A stretch of 64,000 nucleotides of DNA from Allobogoriella deserti (GTDB lineage Bacteria; Actinomycetota; Actinomycetes; Actinomycetales; Actinomycetaceae): positions 1-64,000 of the forward strand of contig NZ_JBHUEE010000006.1 in NCBI RefSeq assembly GCF_042680605.1. The letters are read 5' to 3'. The notes beneath the pieces are model-generated. The model saw nothing but the letters and a program-made list of their open reading frames with translations. It was not told where the DNA came from and searched no databases. The position numbers were made by a program, and so were the translations under genes. Positions 44,924-52,932 of this stretch are shown piece after piece (within the stretch, counting starts at the first letter, position 1; every line of letters starts with the position of its first letter).

Positions 44924-47238
44924 GGCTCGACCTCCTCCGCGGTCGCGGGGTCGGCGCGGCGGCCACGCCGGACCGTCCGGACGAGGCCGACGACCAGCAT
45001 GACTCCCAGCAGGCCCGCGACGGCGGCCGTGCCGACGCTCTCCCAGTCGGCGCGGACCCGGACCTGCAGATCGCTCGGTGTGCCGATGGTGCGACCGTCC
45101 GCCCCGAGCAGCTGGACCTCGACGGTGACGTTGCCGCTGCCCACCGCTCGGACCGGCACCTGTGCCGTGCCCTGGGACTCGGCGGGGACGGTCACCTCGA
45201 CCTCCTCATCGGCCTGCAGACGCTGGTCGGAGGGGACGAGCCGGACCTTGACGGTGGCGTCGACCGGCAGGTCGTTGCGGATATGCACCGGCATCGACGC
45301 CGAGTAGTTGATGACGTTGAGGGACGAGGACTGCAACGGCGCGAGCTGGTCGTCCAGGGTCGCGACCCGGTCCGAGACCGACGAGAGCAATGATTCGCGA
45401 CCGTCGGTGTCCCGCCGCCACGCGGCCGAGAGCAGCGAGGAGAGGTTCTGATCGACCGGCTCGAGCAGGACCTCGGACGGGTCGGTGATGGCCGCGAACG
45501 CCTCTGCCCGGTCCCGGATATCGTCCATCTCGTCGAGGTTGTCGCCCGAAAGCTCCTGATCGGAGACGCGCTGTTCCGGCAGCGTGTCGCGGTCCAGTTC
45601 GGGCGCATCCATCTCACGGATCTCGCTCAGTCCGGCCGGTTCGATCCACGGGGCCGACAGCAGGGTCTCGAGGTTCTCGCCGAGCCGGTCGACGTCAAGC
45701 CGGGGACTACGGGAGGCATTGAGAGCGATGGCGCGCTGGTCGTTCGGCCGCTCCCGCGTGATGACGGCCGTGTCGGCGAGGAGGAGCTGGCGGGAGTCCA
45801 GGGCGTTGAGGCGGCGGGTCTGACCGCCGTCGTCGACCGGGGGGAGCCGTCCGGCGAGGATGGCGGAGGCGACATCGTCGGTCAGCACGGCCGGGAAGGA
45901 CCCGTCCCGGCCGACGTCGAGGTCGGCGCGTCCGGTCGGGGTGTACGTCAACTCGTCGAGCGGTGTCGTGGCGGAGACCGGGACGACGGCGGTCGTCGCG
46001 CCGGCCCGGGCGGCGGCGGCGAGGGTTGCGACGTCCGGTGTGCGGGTGGCCGGCCAGGCGAGCGGCTGGGCGTCCGAGATGCCGGCCGCGTCCGCTGCCG
46101 CGATCGCGTTCTCGGTGGCGCGGCCGAGGCGGTGGCCGGCGCCGAGGTGGGCGAGGGCGGCGATGTCGGCATCGGCCCACGGCAGTACCGCCACCTCCCG
46201 GCCGGACTGCGCAGCGAGTGCGGCGAGGGCCTCGCGCAGCGTGGCGGCGTCCGTGGCCGATTCGTCGGTGCCTTCTTCGTCGGTGCCTTCTTCGTCGGTG
46301 CTTTCCTCGTCGAGAGTGCCGCCGTCCGTGGGCTCGTTCGTCGCCGTGTCCTCCTCCGACGGCGTCTCCTCCGCGTCCGTCGTGTCCTCGGTGGCCTCCT
46401 CGTCCTGCGTCGTCTCTTCGTCGGTGCCGGTCTCGTCCGGGGACCGGGTGGTCGGGTCGTCGGGCGTCCCGTCGTCGCTGGTCTCCTCGTCGGCCGTCGC
46501 GTCCTCGGCCGGGTCGTCCGGCGCGGCGAACAGCTCACCGTCGACGGCGGCCGTCACCCCGGGCTCGTCGATGGCCTCGAGCAGCTCGAGCAGACGCGGC
46601 GCTGCGGTTTGCGCAACCGCGTCGTCGCCCGGATCGGCCCCGGCAGCGGCCCGCTCGGTCGCCGAAGCGGTCACCGGCACGACGGCGCTGACGCGGGTGG
46701 GCTGCGCCTGTCGCGCTTCGCCGGGGTACCAGAGCGCCACGCTCCGGTCGACACCCGAGATGGTGGTCTGACCGCTCGCGTCCGAGACCGCCACCTCGAC
46801 GCCGTGCGGACCCCAGCCGGACGAGGTGTTGAGGATGCCGAGGTCGTCCGGCTGGAGCTCCAGGGAGAATTGCGTGGACGAGCCCGCCGGGATCTCACCG
46901 AGGTCGTCGACGGCCAGGGTGGAGGTGATGGCGTAGCTGTCGGGGTCCATCCAGCGTTGCAGCGCGATGCGCGAGATCGGGGCGTACCGCTGCATGTTGA
47001 GCTGGAGCTCGGCGACGTCGACGTCCTGACCGCCGTCGTTGACGACCCTGCCCGAGACGGTGAGCGGCTCACCCGGCCGCAGGACCGCCGGTGCCATGTC
47101 GGTGATCTCGACCGTCAGACCGCCCTCGACGTCCTCCGGTGCGCCCGCGGCCGGTGCGGCGATCGTTCCGGCACCGACCACACCCAGGGCGACCGCGAGC
47201 GCGGCCATCGGGCGCCGCACCGCCCGCAGCCACCTCAT
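44920..47238 (-). CDS. DUF6049 family secreted/membrane glycoprotein-like protein
   Basis: 772 aa. Signal peptide (about 1-32, basic start then GVVGAGTIAAPAAGA), a long extracytoplasmic region with beta-rich segments and a low-complexity acidic Thr/Glu/Asp insert at about 240-325 containing TDEE(G/S)-type repeats, and a C-terminal membrane helix (about 735-755) with a basic cytoplasmic end. It corresponds in place to Mycobacterium Rv3909, always next to murJ. Function unknown; a role in the MurJ complex is inferred from the 4-base overlap with murJ. It also overlaps the NUDIX gene by 4 bases. Confidence 0.8.
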   Translation of the reverse strand: MRWLRAVRRPMAALAVALGVVGAGTIAAPAAGAPEDVEGGLTVEITDMAPAVLRPGEPLTVSGRVVNDGGQDVDVAELQLNMQRYAPISRIALQRWMDPDSYAITSTLAVDDLGEIPAGSSTQFSLELQPDDLGILNTSSGWGPHGVEVAVSDASGQTTISGVDRSVALWYPGEARQAQPTRVSAVVPVTASATERAAAGADPGDDAVAQTAAPRLLELLEAIDEPGVTAAVDGELFAAPDDPAEDATADEETSDDGTPDDPTTRSPDETGTDEETTQDEEATEDTTDAEETPSEEDTATNEPTDGGTLDEESTDEEGTDEEGTDESATDAATLREALAALAAQSGREVAVLPWADADIAALAHLGAGHRLGRATENAIAAADAAGISDAQPLAWPATRTPDVATLAAAARAGATTAVVPVSATTPLDELTYTPTGRADLDVGRDGSFPAVLTDDVASAILAGRLPPVDDGGQTRRLNALDSRQLLLADTAVITRERPNDQRAIALNASRSPRLDVDRLGENLETLLSAPWIEPAGLSEIREMDAPELDRDTLPEQRVSDQELSGDNLDEMDDIRDRAEAFAAITDPSEVLLEPVDQNLSSLLSAAWRRDTDGRESLLSSVSDRVATLDDQLAPLQSSSLNVINYSASMPVHIRNDLPVDATVKVRLVPSDQRLQADEEVEVTVPAESQGTAQVPVRAVGSGNVTVEVQLLGADGRTIGTPSDLQVRVRADWESVGTAAVAGLLGVMLVVGLVRTVRRGRRADPATAEEVEP

Positions 47239-47759
47239 GCGCGACCGGCCAGCACGTCCCGCGCCGTCGCGACCACGCGGCGTTCGTTCGGGTAGGCGAG
47301 CCGTCGCGCCACCTCGGACAACGCCACCCAGGCGACGTCCTCCGCCTCCCGGTCAGGGTCGTTCTCGACGGTGAGGGAGCCGCCGGTCGCCTCCAGCAGA
47401 TAGTGGTGCACCACCTTGTGCACGCGTCTGTCCGTCCCGGCGAACCAGTAGTCGATCGTGGCCAGGTGCCGCAGGATCTGTCCCGTGATTCCGGTCTCCT
47501 CCGCGATCTCCCGGACGGCCGCCTCCTCGGGCGTCTCTTCGCCCTCGAGATGTCCCTTCGGCAGGCACCACTCGAGCCGACCGGCACGGTTACGGCGCGC
47601 GATGACCGCGGCGAACGCGCGGCCCTCCTGCACGTCCACGACCAGGCCGCCGGCGGAGGTCTCGTCCACCACCGGCAACGTCGAGGTCCGCGTGTTCGCC
47701 GCCCGGCTCCGCGACGGCCGCGGAGCCCGGGGGCGCGGCACGGGGAAGGCGGCAGGCAT
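47235..47759 (-). CDS. NUDIX hydrolase (MutT4-like)
   Basis: 174 aa. The NUDIX box GHLEGEETPEEAAVREIAEE with following TG is complete (about 75-98). Residues 1-35 are a Pro/Arg/Ala-rich extension. The start ATG 47759 was preferred over a longer frame that would run through the pcnA promoter region. It hydrolyses a nucleoside-diphosphate-linked substrate, identity unknown; the position beside pcnA and DUF6049 matches mutT4 of Mycobacterium. First gene of the NUDIX-DUF6049-murJ unit, divergent from pcnA. Confidence 0.88.
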   Translation of the reverse strand: MPAAFPVPRPRAPRPSRSRAANTRTSTLPVVDETSAGGLVVDVQEGRAFAAVIARRNRAGRLEWCLPKGHLEGEETPEEAAVREIAEETGITGQILRHLATIDYWFAGTDRRVHKVVHHYLLEATGGSLTVENDPDREAEDVAWVALSEVARRLAYPNERRVVATARDVLAGRA

Positions 47760-47857
47760 GTGGCCACTGTAATTGGCAAGACACGCCGATGCGGCGAGGC
47801 CTCCCGCGTCCCCTGCCGGGTGTGTGTCGGCCGGAGCGGTCATGGCACCCTTGGTCG

Positions 47858-49306
47858 GTGCCCAGCCCGACCGACCGCCGACTGGCGCTTCAGAAGCGCG
47901 CTCTGTCCTCGATCGCCGCCCTTCCCGCCGCCGTGCGAGAGCTCGGCGAGGCCTTCCGTGACGCCGGCCACGAGCTCGCCCTCGTGGGAGGGCCGGTGCG
48001 CGACGCCTTCCTGGAGGCGGTCTCCCACGATCTGGACTTCGCCACGTCCGCCCACCCGGAGCAGACGGCGACGTTGCTGGACGCGTGGGCGGACTCCTCA
48101 TGGGACGTCGGCAAGGAGTTCGGCACGGTCGGAGCGCGTCGCGGCGACCTCGTGGTCGAGGTGACGACCTACCGCACGGAGGCTTACGAGATCGGCTCAC
48201 GCAAGCCTGCCGTCGAGTACGGCGACACCCTCGAGGGCGACCTGTCCCGGCGCGACTTCACCGTCAACGCGATGGCCGTCCGCCTGCCCGAGATGACCTT
48301 CGTCGACCCGCACGACGGCCTCGGCGCGCTCGCGGACCGGGTGCTGCGCACTCCGGGGACGGCGGTGCGATCCTTCGACGACGATCCGCTGCGGATCATG
48401 CGCGCGGCACGGTTCGCCGCCCAGCTGGGGTTCTCCGTGGACCCGGACGCGGTGCGCGCCATGCGCGAGATGGCCCCCCGCCTGGAGATCGTCTCGGCCG
48501 AGCGGGTGCGCGCGGAGCTGGAACGCCTGCTCATCTCGCCCCAGCCGCGCCGCGGTCTCGAGCTCATGGTGGAGACCGGGGTGGCCGACGTCGTGCTTCC
48601 CGAACTCTCCCGGCTGCGCGAGACGGTCGACGAGCACCGGCGGCACAAGGACGTCTACGAGCACACCCTCACGGTGCTGGACCAGGCGGTCGCGCTGGAG
48701 ACGGGGCCGGACGGTCCGGTCCCTGCGCCGGACCTCGTGCTGCGGCTGGCCGCGGTGATGCACGACGTCGGGAAGCCGGCCACCCGCCGGTTCGAACCGG
48801 GCGGAGGCGTGAGCTTCCACCACCACGAGGTGGTCGGCGCGAAGCTCACGTCGAAGCGGCTCAAGGCGCTGCGCTTCGACAAGCAGACCATCAAGGACGT
48901 GAGCCGGCTGGTGGAACTGCACCTGCGGTTCCACGGTTACGGCGGCGGCTCGTGGACCGACTCGGCGGTGCGGCGGTACGTCACCGACGCCGGGCCGTTG
49001 CTCGAGCGGCTGCACCGTCTCACCAGGGCCGATTGCACCACGAGGAATCGGCGTAAGGCGGCGCGGCTGTCCGCGGCCTACGACGACCTCGAGGAGCGCA
49101 TCGCCCGGCTGCGTGAGGAGGAGGAGCTGGCCAAGATCCGTCCCGATCTCGACGGCCGCCAGATCATGGAGATCCTCGACCTCGCGCCCGGCCCTGCGGT
49201 CGGCGAGGCGTACCAGTACCTGCTCGACCTGCGCATGGAGCAGGGACCGCTCGGGGAGGACGCCGCCCGCGAGGCGCTGCTCGCGTGGTGGAACGCCCGC
49301 CCCTGA
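47858..49306 (+). CDS. pcnA: CCA tRNA nucleotidyltransferase / poly(A) polymerase family
   Basis: 482 aa. The nucleotidyltransferase head has LVGGPVRDAFL and LDFAT (the DxD metal site), then RRDFTVNAMA and FDDDPLRIMRAARFA. An HD domain follows with VMHDVGKP and HHHEVVG. The GTG start at 47858 gives the known length of the Mycobacterium homologue; earlier in-frame residues are atypical. It adds or repairs CCA on tRNA 3' ends; none of the three tRNA genes in this window encodes CCA, so this activity is needed. Confidence 0.92.
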   Translation: MPSPTDRRLALQKRALSSIAALPAAVRELGEAFRDAGHELALVGGPVRDAFLEAVSHDLDFATSAHPEQTATLLDAWADSSWDVGKEFGTVGARRGDLVVEVTTYRTEAYEIGSRKPAVEYGDTLEGDLSRRDFTVNAMAVRLPEMTFVDPHDGLGALADRVLRTPGTAVRSFDDDPLRIMRAARFAAQLGFSVDPDAVRAMREMAPRLEIVSAERVRAELERLLISPQPRRGLELMVETGVADVVLPELSRLRETVDEHRRHKDVYEHTLTVLDQAVALETGPDGPVPAPDLVLRLAAVMHDVGKPATRRFEPGGGVSFHHHEVVGAKLTSKRLKALRFDKQTIKDVSRLVELHLRFHGYGGGSWTDSAVRRYVTDAGPLLERLHRLTRADCTTRNRRKAARLSAAYDDLEERIARLREEEELAKIRPDLDGRQIMEILDLAPGPAVGEAYQYLLDLRMEQGPLGEDAAREALLAWWNARP

Positions 49307-49315
49307 CCCCACCCC

Positions 49316-49454
49316 CAGCGACTCGTCACCTTCGTGCCCAATTGTCAAACATGTGCCGACTTGTCATCTCTTGACGTCGAGATACCGGCACACGATTGAC
49401 GAGTGGGCACACCGTTGACGATTCGGCACATGATTGACGAGTCGCGGGGTTGGG
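49316..49454. repeat. 19-bp-period repeat array, locus D (inverted, 3 + 3 units)
   Basis: Left half in reverse orientation: GACTCGTCA (49320), CAATTGTCA (49339), GACTTGTCA (49358). Right half forward: GACGAGTGGGCAC (49398), GACGATTCGGCAC (49417), GACGAGTCGCGGG (49436). Each half keeps an exact 19-base step, and a 30-base centre contains TTGACGTCGAG. The two halves are mirror images, so the transcript from either strand can fold on itself. It fills the spacer between convergent pcnA and the MFS gene. Confidence 0.82.
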
Positions 49455-49489
49455 CGCTCGGGGTTGGTGGTGCCGGGGCCGCTCGGGGC

Positions 49490-50797
49490 TCACTCGTGGG
49501 CGAGGACCGGCGCCGGACGGTCGTTCACCCGTACCGTGCCGACCCGGTACGCGACGGCGATGAGCACGAACGCGACGGTCAGGGCGACGAAGACCGCCCG
49601 TGACCAGCCCGTGTCCGGCAGGGCGACGGCGGCCAACGCGGCCGCCCCGACGAATGCCGCGTTGTAGAGCACGTCGTAGAGCGAGAAGGCGCGGCCACGG
49701 AAGGTGTCGTCCGTGTCGCGCTGGACGATCGTGTCGACGGCGATCTTGGCCCCCTGGACACCCAGCCCCATGAGCACCGCGCCGGCCATGATCACCGGCA
49801 GCTGCGGCGTCGTCGCCAGCAGCGCCTGGCTCAGGCCGGACAGGGCGAGGCAGACGACCACCCAGGTCGCCGGCCGCATCCGCTCGTGCGCGATGGGGCT
49901 CAGCACGATGGCCAAGCCGTTGCCGGCGAAGGAGACGGCGGTGAGTGTGCCGAACATCGCCAGGCCCGCCTGGGCGTCGGTGGGGTCGACGAGCAGGTTC
50001 CGGGAGATGAGCAGCAGCGCCAGGAAGTTCAGCCCGTACAGGAAGCGGTGCAGCGACATGGCCGCCAGCCCCATCCCCGGCGTTCGGCGCGCAACCAGGT
50101 ACCGGGCGCCGGCGACCATGTCCGCGGCGGTGGCCCGGACCTCGGCCCACAGGTCCACGGTGGCGTCCGCCTCGCGCGGGCCGAGCTGATCCCGGCCCAT
50201 GCGCAACGCCAGAGCGGACGCACCGCCGAACAGTGCGCCGGCGATGACGAGCACGATCCCGTTGCGGACCGCCCCCTCCGGCGTGAGCCAGCTGGTGACG
50301 AACCCGATCAGCGCACCCACCGCGGCGCTGACCGCACCGAGCGTCGGGGTGATCGAGTTGGCCATGAGCAGGTGTTCGCGGGGGACCACCCGCGGCAGTG
50401 CCGCGGACAGCGCCGCGAGCAGAAACCGGTTGATGCCGAGAGTGACCAGGGCGAGCACGTAGACGGCGACGCTGACGCCGTCGGTCATCATGAGCACGGC
50501 GAGCACGACGGCGAGCAGCACGCGGACCGCGTTGCCGTACAGCAGTACTTGGCGTCGGCGCCACCGGTCCAGCAACGGTCCCGCGAACGGGCCCACCACC
50601 GTGAACGGCAGCAGCAGCACGGCGAACGCGGCCGCCACCGAGCCCGCCGTAGCCATGTTCTCCGGGCTGAAGAAGAACAGCGTGGCCAGGCCCGCCTGGA
50701 ATGCTCCGTCCCCGCACTGAGACACCAGGCGGACCGCGAACAGCCGCCGGAATCCTCGGTTGACCGCGACAGTGCGCAGGTCGGACAGGACACTCAT
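49490..50797 (-). CDS. MFS transporter
   Basis: 435 aa with 11-12 hydrophobic segments. The cytoplasmic loop 2-3 motif appears as GPLLDRWRRRQVLLYGN, typical of MFS drug/proton antiporters of the enterobactin-exporter type (MFS_3). No substrate can be assigned. ATG 50797 opens SVLSDLRTVAVNRGFRRLF. Its 3' end faces pcnA across the inverted repeat array; upstream is ino1 on the same strand but separated by 226 bases with duplicated hairpins. Confidence 0.85.
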   Translation of the reverse strand: MSVLSDLRTVAVNRGFRRLFAVRLVSQCGDGAFQAGLATLFFFSPENMATAGSVAAAFAVLLLPFTVVGPFAGPLLDRWRRRQVLLYGNAVRVLLAVVLAVLMMTDGVSVAVYVLALVTLGINRFLLAALSAALPRVVPREHLLMANSITPTLGAVSAAVGALIGFVTSWLTPEGAVRNGIVLVIAGALFGGASALALRMGRDQLGPREADATVDLWAEVRATAADMVAGARYLVARRTPGMGLAAMSLHRFLYGLNFLALLLISRNLLVDPTDAQAGLAMFGTLTAVSFAGNGLAIVLSPIAHERMRPATWVVVCLALSGLSQALLATTPQLPVIMAGAVLMGLGVQGAKIAVDTIVQRDTDDTFRGRAFSLYDVLYNAAFVGAAALAAVALPDTGWSRAVFVALTVAFVLIAVAYRVGTVRVNDRPAPVLAHE

Positions 50798-50890
50798 CGG
50801 GCAGCGCTCAGGACATGGAGCGTGGATGGCACCGCTGCAGGCTATCCGGTCGGCCCGTCGGTCGCGTCACGCTGTCGTGTTGCTGCACTT

Positions 50891-50927
50891 GCGGCGGCCT
50901 GGGTTCGTTCCTCACCCCGGCCGCCGC
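50891..50927 (-). terminator. Distal hairpin of the duplicated ino1 3' element
   Basis: 13-base arms (GCGGCGGCCTGGG / CCCCGGCCGCCGC, one mismatch) with TTCGTTCCTCA between. It belongs to the second copy of an 86-base element whose start repeats the last codons of ino1. Confidence 0.55.
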
Positions 50928-50930
50928 AGC

Positions 50931-51035
50931 GTGCTCGTCACCGCTCCATCAGAACCGTCGCGTTCCTCGCACTCCCTGGAGTCGCGGGTTCGTCCCTCAC
51001 CCGCGACTCCAGAACCGTGCTCGTCACCGCTCCAT
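50931..51035 (-). repeat. Duplicated 19-base ino1 tail (86-bp period)
   Basis: GTGCTCGTCACCGCTCCAT occurs at 50931-50949 and again at 51017-51035, 86 bases apart. The second copy covers the final codons and stop of ino1 (minus strand ATGGAGCGGTGACGAGCAC). Each copy is followed on the minus strand by a long hairpin with a GGGTGAGG(G/A)ACGAACCC top. Confidence 0.8.
50976..51012 (-). terminator. Terminator hairpin after ino1
   Basis: Perfect 14-bp stem (CTGGAGTCGCGGGT / ACCCGCGACTCCAG) with a 9-base loop, starting 12 bases after the ino1 stop. Likely the terminator of the padR-ino1 operon. Confidence 0.75.
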
Positions 51036-52115
51036 GTCACCGCGGATGAAGGCCTCCACGCTCTCGCGCGCCAGGTCGTCCGCGCGCTGCTCGGGCGGGG
51101 ACTTCATGAAATAGCTCGACGCCGAGAGCAGCGGCCCGCCGATCCCGCGGTCCAGGCCGATCTTGGCCGCGCGGATCGCGTCGATGATGATGCCCGCGGA
51201 GTTCGGGGAGTCCCAGACCTCCAGCTTGTACTCGAGGTTGATCGGCGCCTCGCCGAACGCCCGGCCCTCGAGGCGCACGTACGCCCACTTCCGGTCGTCG
51301 AGCCACTCGACGTAGTCCGACGGCCCGATGTGCACGTTCCGGTTGTCGACCTGACCCGCCAGCGAGCCGGTCACGTTCGAGGTCACCGCCTGGGTCTTGG
51401 ACACCTTCTTCGACTCCAAGCGGTCCCGCTCGAGCATGTTCTTGAAGTCCATGTTGCCGCCGACGTTGAGCTGGTACGTCCGGTCCAGGGCCACGCCGCG
51501 GTCCTCGAACAGCTTGGCCAGCACGCGGTGGGTGATCGTCGCGCCCACCTGTGACTTGATGTCGTCGCCGACGATCGGGACGCCGGCCGCGGTGAACTTC
51601 TCGGCCCACTCCTTCGTCCCGGCGATGAACACCGGCAGCGCGTTGACGAACGCCACGCCGGCCTCCAACGCGCACTGGGCGTAGAAGCGCGCGGCGTCCT
51701 CCGACCCCACCGGGAGGTAGCAGACCAGCACGTCGACCTCGGCGTCCCGTAGCGCCTTGACCACGTCCACCGGCTCGGCGGTCGACTCCTCGATCGTCTC
51801 CCGGTAGTAACGCCCCAAGCCGTCCAGCGTGTGGCCGCGCTGGACCGGCACTCCGAGCGGCGGCACGTCGCAGATCTTGATCGTGTTGTTCTCCGACGCC
51901 GTGATCGCCTCCGAGAGGTCCTGCCCCACCTTCTTGCCGTCGACGTCGAACGCGGCCACGAACTGCAGGTCGCCCACGTGGTAGTCACCGAAGCGGACAT
52001 GCATCAGTCCCGGCACGGTCTCCTCCGGGTCCGCCCCGGAATAGAAGTGGACCCCCTGCACCAACGAGGAGGCGCAGTTCCCCACGCCGACGATGGCGAC
52101 CTTGATGGCACTCAT
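51024..52115 (-). CDS. ino1: Inositol-3-phosphate synthase
   Basis: 363 aa NAD-dependent enzyme making 1L-myo-inositol 1-phosphate from glucose 6-phosphate, the first step towards mycothiol and phosphatidylinositol. Opens IKVAIVGVGNCASSLVQGV; NMDFKNMLERDRLESKKVSK and VHIGPSDYVEWLDDRKWAY carry the conserved lysines and active-site segments. Short actinobacterial/archaeal type. ATG 52115 overlaps the padR stop by 4 bases, so the regulator and enzyme are coupled, as in Mycobacterium (Rv0046c-Rv0047c). Confidence 0.95.
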   Translation of the reverse strand: MSAIKVAIVGVGNCASSLVQGVHFYSGADPEETVPGLMHVRFGDYHVGDLQFVAAFDVDGKKVGQDLSEAITASENNTIKICDVPPLGVPVQRGHTLDGLGRYYRETIEESTAEPVDVVKALRDAEVDVLVCYLPVGSEDAARFYAQCALEAGVAFVNALPVFIAGTKEWAEKFTAAGVPIVGDDIKSQVGATITHRVLAKLFEDRGVALDRTYQLNVGGNMDFKNMLERDRLESKKVSKTQAVTSNVTGSLAGQVDNRNVHIGPSDYVEWLDDRKWAYVRLEGRAFGEAPINLEYKLEVWDSPNSAGIIIDAIRAAKIGLDRGIGGPLLSASSYFMKSPPEQRADDLARESVEAFIRGDMER

Positions 52116-52756
52116 GCTTGCTCCTTGTTCCGTGGCTGATCGGTCGCGGCGCCGTGCTCGTCGCCGCTCGTGGTCGTGCCCCCGGTGGGCGGGGGTGAGG
52201 AGTAGTCGTAGGCACCGCGCGTGCCGCGTTCGGTGTCGATGACGCGTTCGAGCCACTCGACCTCGCGGTCGACCTGCTCGAGCCCGTGACGGGCGAGTTC
52301 GGCGGTATAGGCGTCCATGCGCCGCGACGTCCGCCGGAAGGACTGCTGCAGACGCTCCCGGCGCTCGACCATCCGGGCACGCCGGCCCTCGAGGATCCGC
52401 AGCCGGGTGCGGGCGTCAGTGCTGCCGAAGAGCGTGAAACGCACGTCGAACGCGTCGTCGTCCCAGGCGGTCGGTTCGGCGGAGGACAGGACGGAGTCCA
52501 GATACTCGTGGCCGGCGTCGGTGAGCTGATAAACGATCCGGGCGCGACGGCCACCTCGGCCCGACGCGGACGGCGCCGAGGAGATGAGTCCGCGTGAGGT
52601 CAGCGACTTCAGCGCCGGGTACAGCGACCCGTAGGACAGCGTGCGGAACGCACCGAGCGCGACGTTGAGGTGCTTGCGCAGCTCATAGCCGTGCACCGGC
52701 GAGTCCCGCAGCCGCCCGAGGATGGCCAGCTCGAGCACCTGGGCACGTGTGCTCAT
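52112..52756 (-). CDS. PadR-family transcriptional regulator
   Basis: 214 aa. Winged helix at about 1-85: LELAILGRLRDSPVHGYELR, FRTLSYGSLYPALKSLTSRG, RRARIVYQLTDAGHEYL. The C-terminal part (about 110-185) is a PadR-type dimerising coiled coil; the last 25 residues are disordered. It is probably autoregulatory and controls ino1, with which it overlaps. A candidate operator (52791-52803) lies 35 bases upstream of its start. Confidence 0.9.
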   Translation of the reverse strand: MSTRAQVLELAILGRLRDSPVHGYELRKHLNVALGAFRTLSYGSLYPALKSLTSRGLISSAPSASGRGGRRARIVYQLTDAGHEYLDSVLSSAEPTAWDDDAFDVRFTLFGSTDARTRLRILEGRRARMVERRERLQQSFRRTSRRMDAYTAELARHGLEQVDREVEWLERVIDTERGTRGAYDYSSPPPTGGTTTSGDEHGAATDQPRNKEQA

Positions 52757-52790
52757 GACCCTCCCGACGCCGACAACACTCGCTGCAATA

Positions 52791-52803
52791 TATCGCGCCG
52801 ATA
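52791..52803. promoter_or_regulatory. Palindrome between padR and the amidohydrolase gene
   Basis: TATCG-CGC-CGATA, perfect 5-bp arms around 3 bases, in the 176-base divergent spacer. AATA before and CGTT after extend it loosely. It is a candidate PadR operator that could also affect the divergent amidohydrolase gene. Confidence 0.4.
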
Positions 52804-52932
52804 CGTTGAAGCGACAACTGATGCTGTCGTGGCGGCTGACTGGCTGCGTCAGTTCCCGCTCGGGGCGCACGATGGTCACCGAATCCGCCGGATTTCGTCC
52901 CTCAGCAACACGCAGAATCGGAGAGATCGGAC

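Noticed and set aside
43140..44966. 608-codon minus-strand frame overlapping murJ
   Set aside because: Arg/Gly/Ala-rich shadow in another frame of the MurJ coding sequence, without hydrophobic helices.
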